Assembly (NCBI RefSeq): GCF_004000805.1
Contig: NZ_BILY01000014.1
Location: forward strand, 1-64,000
Direction: 5' to 3'
DNA: 64,000 bases
Source of the DNA: Paenibacillus glycanilyticus NBRC 16618
GTDB lineage: Bacteria > Bacillota > Bacilli > Paenibacillales > Paenibacillaceae
The number at the start of each line of letters is the position of its first letter. Positions within the stretch are counted from its first letter, which is position 1. Shown in pieces: positions 25,658 through 33,435 of this stretch. Made by a program: the position numbers and the translations under genes. The notes under the pieces are model-generated. The model was not told the DNA's origin, searched no databases, and saw only the letters and a list, made by a program, of their open reading frames with translations.

Positions 25658-26728
25658 TTGGTACGGAAGAAGCTTATAATCGGAACCGTCGCGATCGTTC
25701 TGCTGCTCGGCTCGCTCTATGTGCTGCAACGCCTGCTTATGCCCAAATACGTATCCGGCATCGTCGAGGGTTCGCTTATCGGCGAATATTACAAAGAGAA
25801 ACGCAAGGATTTCGACGTTATATTTCTCGGTGACTGCGAAGTGTACGAGAATTTCTCGCCGGTAACGCTGTGGGAGAAATACGGGATTACGAGCTATATC
25901 CGCGGCAGCGCGCAACAATTGATCTGGCAGTCGTACTATTTGCTGGAAGAGACGCTGAAATACGAGAAGCCGAAAGTCGTCGTCTTTAACGTTCTCGCCA
26001 TGCAGTACAACGAACCGCAAAAAGAAGAATATAACCGCATGACGCTCGATGGGATGCAACTCTCGGCAACCAAGCTGAAGAGCATTCAAGCGTCCATGAT
26101 GAACAGCGAGCATCTCGTCGATTACCTTGCGCCCTTATTGCGTTTTCATTCCAGATGGGATCAATTAAGCAAAGACGACTTCACGAACTTGTTCGGCAAG
26201 GAGAAGTTATTCCACAATGGGTATTATATGAGAGTAGACGTGAAGCCGGCGGGGAGAGTTCCGAGAGCTCCGAGGCTGCCCGATTACCGATTCGGTTCCA
26301 ACGCCTATAGCTACTTGGATCGATTGACGGAGTTGTGCAAAGAAAATGGTATCCAACTCGTATTGGTCAAAGCGCCGACGATCTACCCGCATTGGTACGA
26401 CGAGTGGGATACCCAGATGGAGCAGTACGCTGCGGCCCACGATTTAACCTACATCAATTTTCTGAAGCACATGGACGATGCCGGAATCGACCTGCAGACG
26501 GATACCTATGACGCGGGCCTGCATCTGAACGTATACGGAGCGGAAAAGCTGGCTGCGTACTTCGGAGCATTCCTGGCGGATACGTACCATCTGCAAGATC
26601 ATCGTTCTGACGAGACGTGGAGCGGGATCTGGCAAAAGAAAATCGATTTTTACGATCGGATGAAGCAGGATCAATTGGACGAGCTCGCCAAATACGGATA
26701 CCTGAAACGCTATAAAGTCGAAACGTGA
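25658..26728 (+). CDS. SGNH-like extracytoplasmic protein with Cys in the nucleophile position (DltD role)
   Basis: A 356-residue protein with one N-terminal membrane helix (LIIGTVAIVLLLGSLYVLQ) and an SGNH/GDSL-type domain outside. Block I reads VIFLGDCEVYENFSP: the catalytic Ser of GDS is Cys (C60, codon TGC). The C-terminal block V is TYDAGLHLNVYGAEKL (H289). I recall the GDCEVYENFSP form as recurrent in Firmicute homologues beside MBOAT genes, so it is probably functional, not a mutation. By analogy with DltD and AlgJ/AlgX it should take the acyl group from the MBOAT protein and place it on the final polymer. Start is a TTG, preceded by a GGAGG site. Confidence 0.85.
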   Translation: MVRKKLIIGTVAIVLLLGSLYVLQRLLMPKYVSGIVEGSLIGEYYKEKRKDFDVIFLGDCEVYENFSPVTLWEKYGITSYIRGSAQQLIWQSYYLLEETLKYEKPKVVVFNVLAMQYNEPQKEEYNRMTLDGMQLSATKLKSIQASMMNSEHLVDYLAPLLRFHSRWDQLSKDDFTNLFGKEKLFHNGYYMRVDVKPAGRVPRAPRLPDYRFGSNAYSYLDRLTELCKENGIQLVLVKAPTIYPHWYDEWDTQMEQYAAAHDLTYINFLKHMDDAGIDLQTDTYDAGLHLNVYGAEKLAAYFGAFLADTYHLQDHRSDETWSGIWQKKIDFYDRMKQDQLDELAKYGYLKRYKVET

Positions 26729-26754
26729 TAAGAATGGATGAAGGAGTGTTTACG

Positions 26755-27321
26755 TTGAAAAAAGCAAGTATAGGGCTGATTGCCCTCCTATTGGTACTAT
26801 CCGGTTGCGGGAACAAAATGACGGAGGAGGGATCTGCGTCACCTAGCGCGTTGACGCAGACGGAAGGAGCCGCTGCTTCGCCAGCTTCGACCCAGGCTTC
26901 CGGGACGCCTGAACAAGCAAGCAGCGACGGCTACGTGTTTGAGGCGAACGGAATCCCGATTCCGATGCATGCCGAAGCAGCTCCGATCTTGAAGCAACTC
27001 GGAAAACCGCAAAGTTATTTCGAATCGCAAGCCTGCGCTTTCCCGGGACTCAATAAAATCTACCAATACAGCAGCTTCGACGTGTATGCCTACGAGAAGG
27101 ACGGCGTCGATTATATCGCGTCCGTCATTCTGTTCGACGATACGGTGGCCACCAAGGAAGGCGTCACCTTGTTCAACAAGAAAAGCGACGTGATTAAAGC
27201 CTACGGCGACAAGTTCACCAACAACTTGAATTTGTACGTCTATGACCAAGGCAAATCCCAATTACGGTTCGTCATCGAAAACGATCAAGTAACCTCGATC
27301 GAGTATTTGGCCAAAATTTGA
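26755..27321 (+). CDS. Lipoprotein, last gene of the Dlt-like operon, unknown function
   Basis: A 188-residue protein starting at TTG 26755 (AAGGAG at an 8-base spacing): KKASIGLIALLLVLSGCGNK is a type II signal peptide with lipobox LSGC. A Ser/Ala/Thr/Gln linker follows, then a compact domain of about 120 residues (GYVFEANGIPIPMHAEAAPI to QVTSIEYLAKI). The domain resembles small beta-rich lipoproteins but I do not recognise a named family. Cotranscription (26 bases after the SGNH gene) suggests an accessory role outside the membrane. A terminator follows at 27346-27395. Confidence 0.8.
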   Translation: MKKASIGLIALLLVLSGCGNKMTEEGSASPSALTQTEGAAASPASTQASGTPEQASSDGYVFEANGIPIPMHAEAAPILKQLGKPQSYFESQACAFPGLNKIYQYSSFDVYAYEKDGVDYIASVILFDDTVATKEGVTLFNKKSDVIKAYGDKFTNNLNLYVYDQGKSQLRFVIENDQVTSIEYLAKI

Positions 27322-27345
27322 TCGTAATCGCATCGTATCATGAGT

Positions 27346-27395
27346 AAAGACGCCATCGGGGCAGGAGTGGACTCCCTCGATGGCGTCTTTTTGTT
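27346..27395 (+). terminator. Strong terminator closing the Dlt-like operon
   Basis: 13-base perfect stem AAAGACGCCATCG (27346-27358) / CGATGGCGTCTTT (27378-27390), then T-rich. Confidence 0.92.
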
Positions 27396-27486
27396 CGCGA
27401 CTACCTGTAAGTCCACATTACAACTTCATTCTAAGGATGAATACCGCGCAAGGGTCACCAGTGTCTACTCGCTCGTGCTTGCCAAG
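27394..27486 (+). pseudogene. Remnant of an MFS transporter gene
   Basis: An internal frame of about 31 codons reads STLQLHSKDEYRARVTSVYS, the conserved loop and helix of MFS_3-type (enterobactin-exporter-like) transporters, usually TxLQLxxxDEYRGRVMSxYS. Nothing before or after continues the protein, so it is a decayed fragment. An ORF 27340-27528 that contains it has no proper start. Confidence 0.6.
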
Positions 27487-27572
27487 GCAAATAAATGGCG
27501 TAATGGAAATCCCTCCGAAAGGAAATAATGATTAGTATCTCATAACTGCAAATGCACAAGGAGGCTTTCAAT

Positions 27573-28277
27573 TTGAACCATCCGGAAAAAAACAAGCATA
27601 TCGAGAAACACTTTACAGCGACCGCTCTAATCAGAGACATCGTGATAGGTATGTCGGATGGACTGACGGTTCCTTTTGCTCTTGCAGCTGGTCTTTCGGG
27701 TTCCGTATCGGGGACGCAAATTGTTGTTGTTGCTGGCTTGGCAGAGATCGCAGCCGGTTCGATAGCGATGGGTTTAGGGGGGTATCTAGCGGCTCGAACC
27801 GAACAAGAGCATTATGAGAATGAACTAGAGAGAGAGCGGCGGGAGATCATCGAACTTCCTGATTATGAAAGAGAAGAAGTAGCCGAGGTGTTCCGGGAAT
27901 GGGGGCTTCAAGAAGATCTCGTTGAATCGGCCGTCAACCAAATAAGCAGCGATCCGAAGCGTTGGATTTCCTTCATGATGAAGCATGAACTTGGACTTGA
28001 AGAGCCTGACCCAAAGAGGGCTCGCAATAGTTCGATAACAATCGGATTATCCTATATCGTGGGCGGGTTCATTCCGTTATTTCCATATATGATTATTCAT
28101 CACGACGTTACGGCTCTAATGGTTTCTGTTGTAGCGACACTAATAGCGTTATTTGTCTTCGGATACGTGAAGGGTAAATTTACAGGCTCCAAACCGTTAA
28201 AGAGTGCTGCTCAAACAACACTAGTCGGTGGATTGGCCGCTGCCACAGCCTTTTTGGTAGCTAGGCTCATTGCCTGA
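27573..28277 (+). CDS. VIT1/CCC1-family metal (iron/manganese) transporter
   Basis: A membrane protein of 234 residues. Hallmarks: IRDIVIGMSDGLTVPFALAAG in TM1, GLAEIAAGSIAMGLGGYLAA in TM2, a cytoplasmic helical hairpin rich in Glu with EWGLQEDLVES, and SYIVGGFIPLFPY in TM3. VIT1/CCC1 proteins move Fe2+ or Mn2+ out of the cytoplasm in plants and yeast, with bacterial homologues sharing the metal-binding Met/Glu residues. TTG 27573 with AAGGAGG at an 8-base spacing is preferred over ATG 27552, which lies upstream of that site. It is followed by a DUF302 gene. Confidence 0.88.
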   Translation: MNHPEKNKHIEKHFTATALIRDIVIGMSDGLTVPFALAAGLSGSVSGTQIVVVAGLAEIAAGSIAMGLGGYLAARTEQEHYENELERERREIIELPDYEREEVAEVFREWGLQEDLVESAVNQISSDPKRWISFMMKHELGLEEPDPKRARNSSITIGLSYIVGGFIPLFPYMIIHHDVTALMVSVVATLIALFVFGYVKGKFTGSKPLKSAAQTTLVGGLAAATAFLVARLIA

Positions 28278-28308
28278 AAAACAAAAATGTTATGGGGGCG
28301 ATTACTTA

Positions 28309-28692
28309 ATGTTCCATTATACGGTTGAAACAACCAAGACACCTGATCAAGCGGTCGAGACACTGACGGAAAATCTAAAGGCTGAGAAATTCGGTGTGCT
28401 ATGGCAGCTCGATATGCAGGAAAAGCTGCGAGAGAAGGGTGTCGAATTTGATATGTCTTATCAAATTTTAGAGGTTTGTAATCCGGTTGAAGCCAAGCGT
28501 GTGCTTTCTGAGAATGCACTGATCGGTTACTTTCTCCCTTGCAAATTGGCCGTATATGTAGAGAATGGAACAACTAAGATCGGCATGCCGAAACCGACGG
28601 CCTTGATTGGGCTGGTCGAGAATGAAGCCTTGATGAGTATTGCTTCCGATATAGAGAAGCGGTTGACCGCTTGTGTCGATAAGAGTGTTTGA
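28309..28692 (+). CDS. DUF302 domain protein
   Basis: A 127-residue protein with the DUF302 pattern: a first half with a helix carrying VETLTENLKAEKFGVLWQLD, then YQILEVCNPVEAKRVLS and IGYFLPCKLAVYVENG, the conserved FLPC segment. It starts at ATG 28309 with a GGGGGCG site 7 bases upstream, 31 bases after the VIT1/CCC1 gene, so the two probably form an operon. DUF302 proteins are small proteins of unknown role, sometimes linked to metal or thiol chemistry because of the conserved Cys. Confidence 0.85.
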   Translation: MFHYTVETTKTPDQAVETLTENLKAEKFGVLWQLDMQEKLREKGVEFDMSYQILEVCNPVEAKRVLSENALIGYFLPCKLAVYVENGTTKIGMPKPTALIGLVENEALMSIASDIEKRLTACVDKSV

Positions 28693-28765
28693 TTAATGAT
28701 TTCATTGGGGGAGACCGAAAGTCATTGATCGATAGTGATCTCCAATATGTAGGATGACAATACCA

Positions 28766-28805
28766 TCTATACAATAAAAGTCGCATAAACTGCGGCTTTT
28801 TTATG
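28766..28805 (+). terminator. Intrinsic terminator after the DUF302 gene
   Basis: Short stem AGTCGCA/TGCGGCT with a TAAAC loop, followed by TTTTTTAT. Confidence 0.8.
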
Positions 28806-28872
28806 CTGTGTACAGAAGTTTTGGGTATTATTAAAATGGGGGATATACAATGATGTGAGAGGTGACTTGGAA

Positions 28873-29103
28873 ATGAGCAAGAACAACATCCATGAAACCA
28901 ATCCCGAAAAGGAATATTTGTACACTGACGATAACTATGTCGATGAGAACCTTCGCTCTATTCAAAATATTGAGGGTGGGGGACCGCTGAAAAAAGTCGA
29001 TTTACACTCAATGCCACGTCCTTTAAGAATTCTAGGCTACTTTTTATTTTCTATAATAGTGTTAATGGGTGCTTCAGTAGTCTTGATTAGTTTTATTCGT
29101 TAA
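28873..29103 (+). CDS. Small single-pass membrane protein, unknown
   Basis: A 76-residue protein: a polar, acidic N-terminal half (NPEKEYLYTDDNYVDENLRS), a short basic/proline stretch (MPRPLRILGYF) and one C-terminal transmembrane helix (LFSIIVLMGASVVLISF). ATG 28873 follows GAGGTG at 9 bases; an in-frame start at 28855 is less likely. I recognise no family. C-tail-anchored topology suggests a cytoplasmic acidic head. A Nudix ORF begins 2 bases after its stop. Confidence 0.65.
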   Translation: MSKNNIHETNPEKEYLYTDDNYVDENLRSIQNIEGGGPLKKVDLHSMPRPLRILGYFLFSIIVLMGASVVLISFIR

Positions 29104-29105
29104 AT

Positions 29106-29570
29106 TTGTTGACCTATCGGGAGACGATAGCCAATTCAACAGAGACGAAAATAGGGGGCACCGGGCAATTTGACTTGCCTGGGGGGCGACTAGAAGTATC
29201 GGAGTCCTTAGAGCAAGGTTTAAAAAGGGAGTTTAACGAAGAAACAGGATTCAAAGTCAAAGAACTCAACAATATTGGTGTTTGTGATTTTTCTGTGTTA
29301 TGGACGCTACAGGATAACTCTACTGAGTGTGTGCATCATATTGCGATTTTATATGAAGTTATTATTGTCGCTGGAAAAATTGGAGATTCCGTGGTTCAAT
29401 TCGAAGGACAAGACTCCAATGGTTATGACTGGATTTCGATCGATGATATTACACCGATAAATTCATCACCGTTGGTCCAGCAAGCGGCCGATTGGTTTCG
29501 TACGAAGACGATCCCAGTTAGTAGAAGTTCGTATGATTACAGATCTTTAAGCTCTAACGGGAGACGATAG
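29106..29570 (+). CDS. Nudix hydrolase domain protein, termini formed by repeat sequence
   Basis: A 154-codon frame with a perfect Nudix box, GGRLEVSESLEQGLKREFNE followed by ETGF (matches GX5EX7REUXEEXGU), preceded by GQFDLP and followed by the usual strand and YDWISIDDI segment. Such enzymes hydrolyse nucleoside diphosphates linked to X. The N-terminus is abnormal: no ribosome binding site, TTG at best, and about 25-30 residues of the usual first strands are missing. The bases before the domain (29116-29130) and the last codons (29555-29570, encoding NGRR-stop) are copies of the dispersed AACGGGAGACGATAG repeat. It could be a decayed gene or a fragment captured between repeats. Confidence 0.6.
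   Translation: MLTYRETIANSTETKIGGTGQFDLPGGRLEVSESLEQGLKREFNEETGFKVKELNNIGVCDFSVLWTLQDNSTECVHHIAILYEVIIVAGKIGDSVVQFEGQDSNGYDWISIDDITPINSSPLVQQAADWFRTKTIPVSRSSYDYRSLSSNGRR
29116..29130 (+). repeat. Dispersed repeat copy (GGGAGACGATAG type), left of Nudix
   Basis: CGGGAGACGATAGCCAATTC. Same core as the copies at 29555, 45039 and 59132. Confidence 0.65.
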
Positions 29571-29574
29571 TTCA
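29555..29574 (+). repeat. Dispersed repeat copy (GGGAGACGATAG type), right of Nudix
   Basis: TAACGGGAGACGATAGTTCA. It overlaps the stop codon of the Nudix frame. Confidence 0.75.
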
Positions 29575-30127
29575 TTTCAAAGATGTGGTGAATTTCTATT
29601 TTGTATAGTTAGTACTCCTATTCTTTGTGTGATTTTATAGGGGACCTATTTACCACTTTACCTTTACTATAAGCAACTTGAGGTTAGGGCAGAGGACGTG
29701 ATTCCAGGGAGAAGTTTGCCGCCGCGGCAGCTGCTATTTCTGTGCTTGATTAATCAGGTAGCATGTCCCAAAATGTGGTATTGTTGAGCCGATCATATTT
29801 AATTTCAAAGTAATCCTGTCCCGTTTAAAGGGACAGGTTTTTTTATTGGATCGGAGCTTACTTTGGATATAGCATGTACTGTACAATTCATCAGTTGCGG
29901 GATTACATAATCTCATGGTAGCGAAGCTGAAGCGGGGAGGTCATTTGGCTATTACTATGCTACTTTTGGTTTAATTTCACACCAACTATTTCATTTCTTA
30001 ATAAAAATTAATCCTATAGTCACTATACATATTAAAAATGCGAGACTTTGTGCCGATAATAACCGTATAACTCTCGTTATTATCACTTTAAGTGTTAATA
30101 TAAATAGATAATTCGGGAGGGTTAACA
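29575..30127. other. Intergenic region before the SLH surface protein gene
   Basis: About 550 bases with no supported gene. It holds the hairpin at 29813-29846 and an AT-rich stretch that should contain the promoter of the surface protein gene. Near 30085 the sequence CACTTTAAGTG (5-base arms) precedes AT-rich AATATAAATAG, a plausible -10 region. Confidence 0.5.
29813..29846 (+). terminator. Intrinsic terminator
   Basis: Stem CCTGTCCC (29815-29822) / GGGACAGG (29830-29837) followed by seven T. It appears to close an upstream transcript now lacking a gene, or that of the Nudix frame. Confidence 0.85.
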
Positions 30128-33040
30128 ATGATTCTTAGTTCAACTAAGAAGTTTCGCCGTATCGCGACATCCGTGACATTAGCAACTACAATTGTCGCAT
30201 CAATGTTTGCGGGAACGGCGTTTGCAGGACCACAACCAACTACAATTCAGTTGAGTGTGCTCCAACCAGACGAGGCTCCTATTTACAAGGGAACCACAAC
30301 TGAGTTTATGGTCGATGCAGCTAATATTGCCGCAGTTGACGAAAACGGTCTATCACAAATGATTTTCCAAGTCGAGTATGATCCAGCTGTATTTGACGAG
30401 GAAGGTTACACCACTGATGATCAGTTTTATCAACCGTCTGGTGTAAAATTGAACCCTGCTGTTCCTGAAGGTATGCAGTTAATGGATACTCTTATCAGTC
30501 ATGACAACGGTAAAACGCAATTGACTTTCACACTGGTTAATACTGCTGATGAGACTATTACACCTGTAATGCGGGCATTTTTATCCTTTAAGCTTCATGT
30601 AAAGGATGATGCGCCAGTTGGGGACACTGGAATTATTGTTCGTCCTTACGATGAAACATCAATTGTTGACAGCACAGGGGAAGCGGTTCCAAGTGGACTT
30701 ATTACATCGCCAGTTTCAAATTTCACTATTCAAGCTTTACCTACGTTGACTAGTGTGACAGCAAGAGCGGATTCGCAATCCTTGATTTATGGCGGTACAA
30801 CTAATGTTCATCTTCAAGGAACTTATTCCGACAGTGCAATAGCTGATCTTACGGGTTCAGCTACATGGACTTCCAGTAACCCTGCGGTTGCTACAGTAAG
30901 TTCTACGGGTACAGTTTTGGCTGGTTCAGTGATGGGTTCAACTACGATAACTGGCACATATAATGGTTTGATTTCTTTCGTGCAAATAAGTGTAGTTCCT
31001 ATCATAACACCACCTCCAAGCACATTCTTAGGTTTTGTGTCTAACCAAGACTCCCTCCAAATCGACAATGTCGGTGGTTTGGGCGTTCTTCTCATGCAAG
31101 AGATGTGGACTACAGGGGTAGTTGATGTCACAACAACTGGAACTTGGACTTCCTCCAACGCGAGTGTGGCATTGGTATTCAATGGTGCGGTAAATGCGAT
31201 GGGCTTAGGTGATGCGGTTATAACTTACACTAACGCCCACGGGTCTAAATATGTGCCCGTACATGTCGGGCCAGTAGTGCAGCCTGAACCTGTACTTGAA
31301 TCGGTATACTTCACTGAGGATGCTAACGATCCACTTCGAGTAGACAAACAAGTGTCACCACAAATCAAGGGGCATTTCTCGGATAATCATGAAGAGCTTA
31401 TAGATCCATCAGCATTCACATTCACGATTGACGATGAAAGTGTTGCAACGATTGGTGCAGACGGTCTTCTAACAGGGGTAAAAGATGGCATCACTAAGAT
31501 TACTGCTCAATATAAGGCTGACGAGTCAATCGAGCCGATTTGGAATTATGTATGGGTGGTAAATGATGATGTACATCCTCCTGCCTTTGATCATATCGGC
31601 ATTGAGCCATATGACGTTCCAACTATTGAGGTTGGAAATACACTCAAGCTGAAAGCAAAAGCATACTTTGATGAAGGTTCGATTAGTTATGATCTGTCGC
31701 GATATGCGACTTGGACATCTACCAATGATACGGTATTGTCCGTTGATAAACATGGTGAACTTACAGCAATTGCTGTAGGCGCAGCAATAATTTCAGCTAC
31801 TGTTCCTAACTATGGAAGAGGAAGCCAGCATTTCACCGTAGAAGCAGCAGCCACACCTGAACCTCAAGTTGTTTCTGTACATGCTAACACTGACGATTTA
31901 GGCACTACCATAGATGATAGTGAAGGCTATCAATTTACGTTAACTGCTACTTACGATGACGAGAGTACAAACGACGTAACTTCTCAAGCTACATGGACTT
32001 CTGATGATGAGGATGTCGTAACCATCAGCGAAGGTGGTAAAATGACTCCTGTGGGTCTTGGCACCACTCATGTTCACGGCACTTTCAAAGGCTTTACTGC
32101 TGATATCTTGGTTACAGTAAATCCTCTTCCACCTGTATCCATTAGTGTATCGCCGTCGTCAGGTAATATTTTGGTTGGTGAAACTCTGCAATTACAGGTT
32201 ATTGGTACATTCGCAGATTCTACAACAGCTGACGTGACAGATAGAGTCTCTATAGATTCGTCCGACCTTTCAATCGTTGGCGTTTCCTCAACTGGTTTAC
32301 TTACAGGATTATCAGCAGGTACTGCTGAAATCACAATAGCAAAAGGCGGCCAACTGGAGAAAAAGTTGTCCATTACTGTCCGTAATTCAAGTTCTGGTGG
32401 AGGCACCGTTATTTCCACACCTCCGGTTCAAGTGGAAAAGCCAATTGATCTGAAAGTAGACTTCGACAAAACGAAGCTTGAAGAGATGATCAAGAAAGCT
32501 TCGGATACTCCATCTAAAACGTTTACTGATGTAACACCAGCTACATGGAGTTCTGAAGCCATTCAAAAAGCTACTAGCATGGGTATTATCGATGGTTACG
32601 AGGATAACTCTTTCCGCCCTGACGCGAGCATCACTCGTGCAGAGTTTGCTACGATTGTAGCTAAAGCATTTAATCTGGTGTCCTCAAGCAGCACTACTTT
32701 CCCAGATGCTATGAACCATTGGGGTTCAAAAGCTATTGAGGCTTTGGTAGGGCAGGGGGTATTAACTGGTTATGGAGACGGCACTTTCAAACCAGATAAA
32801 GAAATCACTCGTGCTGAAATCGTTACGGTTCTCTCACGACTGACAGACTTCAAGCCTGTTGAGAAAAGCACTTTTACGGATATTGATAACAACTGGGCAT
32901 CCACACAAATTAAAGTGTTTGCTGAGCAAGGTATCGTGAAGGGGATATCAACTACTGAGTTCGCTCCAAATGATTCAGCAAGTCGTGCAGAAGCTGTATC
33001 AATGCTGATTCGTTTAATCGATCTGATAGTTAAAGCTTAA
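30128..33040 (+). CDS. SLH-anchored surface protein with cohesin-like and six Big_2-type Ig-like domains
   Basis: A 970-residue secreted protein. Signal peptide about 1-33 (cleavage after GTAFA). A cohesin-like N-terminal domain (about 35-205; IFQVEYDPAVFDE), then six bacterial Ig-like (Big_2) repeats at about 207-295, 300-385, 388-470, 487-575, 581-665 and 671-755, each with a WTSS or equivalent and a GxLTGxxxGxxxI strand. A Ser/Gly linker follows, then three C-terminal SLH domains (about 798-850, 858-905, 916-965; FTDV, FPDA, FTDI starts and xRAE motifs). SLH domains bind pyruvylated secondary cell-wall polymer, so the protein should sit on the cell surface. Base use is more AT-rich than in the metabolic genes. 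Confidence 0.92.
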   Translation: MILSSTKKFRRIATSVTLATTIVASMFAGTAFAGPQPTTIQLSVLQPDEAPIYKGTTTEFMVDAANIAAVDENGLSQMIFQVEYDPAVFDEEGYTTDDQFYQPSGVKLNPAVPEGMQLMDTLISHDNGKTQLTFTLVNTADETITPVMRAFLSFKLHVKDDAPVGDTGIIVRPYDETSIVDSTGEAVPSGLITSPVSNFTIQALPTLTSVTARADSQSLIYGGTTNVHLQGTYSDSAIADLTGSATWTSSNPAVATVSSTGTVLAGSVMGSTTITGTYNGLISFVQISVVPIITPPPSTFLGFVSNQDSLQIDNVGGLGVLLMQEMWTTGVVDVTTTGTWTSSNASVALVFNGAVNAMGLGDAVITYTNAHGSKYVPVHVGPVVQPEPVLESVYFTEDANDPLRVDKQVSPQIKGHFSDNHEELIDPSAFTFTIDDESVATIGADGLLTGVKDGITKITAQYKADESIEPIWNYVWVVNDDVHPPAFDHIGIEPYDVPTIEVGNTLKLKAKAYFDEGSISYDLSRYATWTSTNDTVLSVDKHGELTAIAVGAAIISATVPNYGRGSQHFTVEAAATPEPQVVSVHANTDDLGTTIDDSEGYQFTLTATYDDESTNDVTSQATWTSDDEDVVTISEGGKMTPVGLGTTHVHGTFKGFTADILVTVNPLPPVSISVSPSSGNILVGETLQLQVIGTFADSTTADVTDRVSIDSSDLSIVGVSSTGLLTGLSAGTAEITIAKGGQLEKKLSITVRNSSSGGGTVISTPPVQVEKPIDLKVDFDKTKLEEMIKKASDTPSKTFTDVTPATWSSEAIQKATSMGIIDGYEDNSFRPDASITRAEFATIVAKAFNLVSSSSTTFPDAMNHWGSKAIEALVGQGVLTGYGDGTFKPDKEITRAEIVTVLSRLTDFKPVEKSTFTDIDNNWASTQIKVFAEQGIVKGISTTEFAPNDSASRAEAVSMLIRLIDLIVKA

Positions 33041-33053
33041 TACTACTACTAAT

Positions 33054-33092
33054 GGGACATGGTTGGGTTGTTACAACTATGTCCCTTCTTGT
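33054..33092 (+). terminator. Terminator after the SLH surface protein gene
   Basis: 12-base stem GGGACATGGTTG/CAACTATGTCCC with an 8-base loop and the T-rich tail TTCTTGTTCTTT. Confidence 0.75.
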
Positions 33093-33194
33093 TCTTTGGA
33101 ATATCTACCAAAAGCAATGAACATCTGAGGCTATATGCCTCTCTGAAATGTTAGAGAGTGATGATGGGCATGATGACATTAGATCGAGTTATTA

Positions 33195-33215
33195 AATCGG
33201 CAGGATAGTTCCAAC
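33195..33215 (+). repeat. Dispersed repeat copy (GGCAGGATAGTTCCAAC type)
   Basis: TCGGCAGGATAGTTCCAAC. Its similarity to the copy at 38628 extends about 15 bases further, into a TATAAT-like sequence. Confidence 0.7.
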
Positions 33216-33263
33216 AAGCGGTATAATATATTTAATAATGTCAGCTCGTAAGGAGCGTCAAAA

Positions 33264-33389
33264 GTGAACGCGAGACCTGCATCTTTAAGTAATGCAGAAG
33301 AACTTTCTAGGTTAAATCAAGAGTTTAATGGAAATGAAAAGAGACTTCCAGCGGCACAGCTTTTAGAAATATGCTATCCAAAGAGATAA
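33264..33389 (+). pseudogene. Truncated GNAT acetyltransferase gene (N-terminal 41 codons)
   Basis: GTG 33264 with a good AAGGAG site opens a frame reading RPASLSNAEELSRLNQEFNG, the usual beginning of a GNAT N-acetyltransferase. It ends at TAA after 41 codons, and the acetyl-CoA-binding region is absent downstream. A TATAAT promoter element precedes it, so the 5' end of a once-active gene was kept. Confidence 0.7.
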
Positions 33390-33435
33390 AAAATGGTATT
33401 TTATAAACTATATTTAACAGGAGAGGGAGAAGTTT

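Larger units (their letters stand above)
33041..33435. other. Intergenic region with terminator hairpin, repeat and gene remnant
   Basis: It holds a hairpin at 33054-33087 (GGGACATGGTTG / CAACTATGTCCC, one G-T pair) closing the SLH gene, a dispersed repeat copy (33195-33215), a TATAAT at 33222-33227, and the GNAT remnant at 33264-33389. The start region of the epimerase gene follows. Confidence 0.6.

Noticed and set aside
27340-27528. A 62-codon frame as a real gene
   Set aside because: It begins inside a terminator stem and contains an MFS relic without start or membrane segments.
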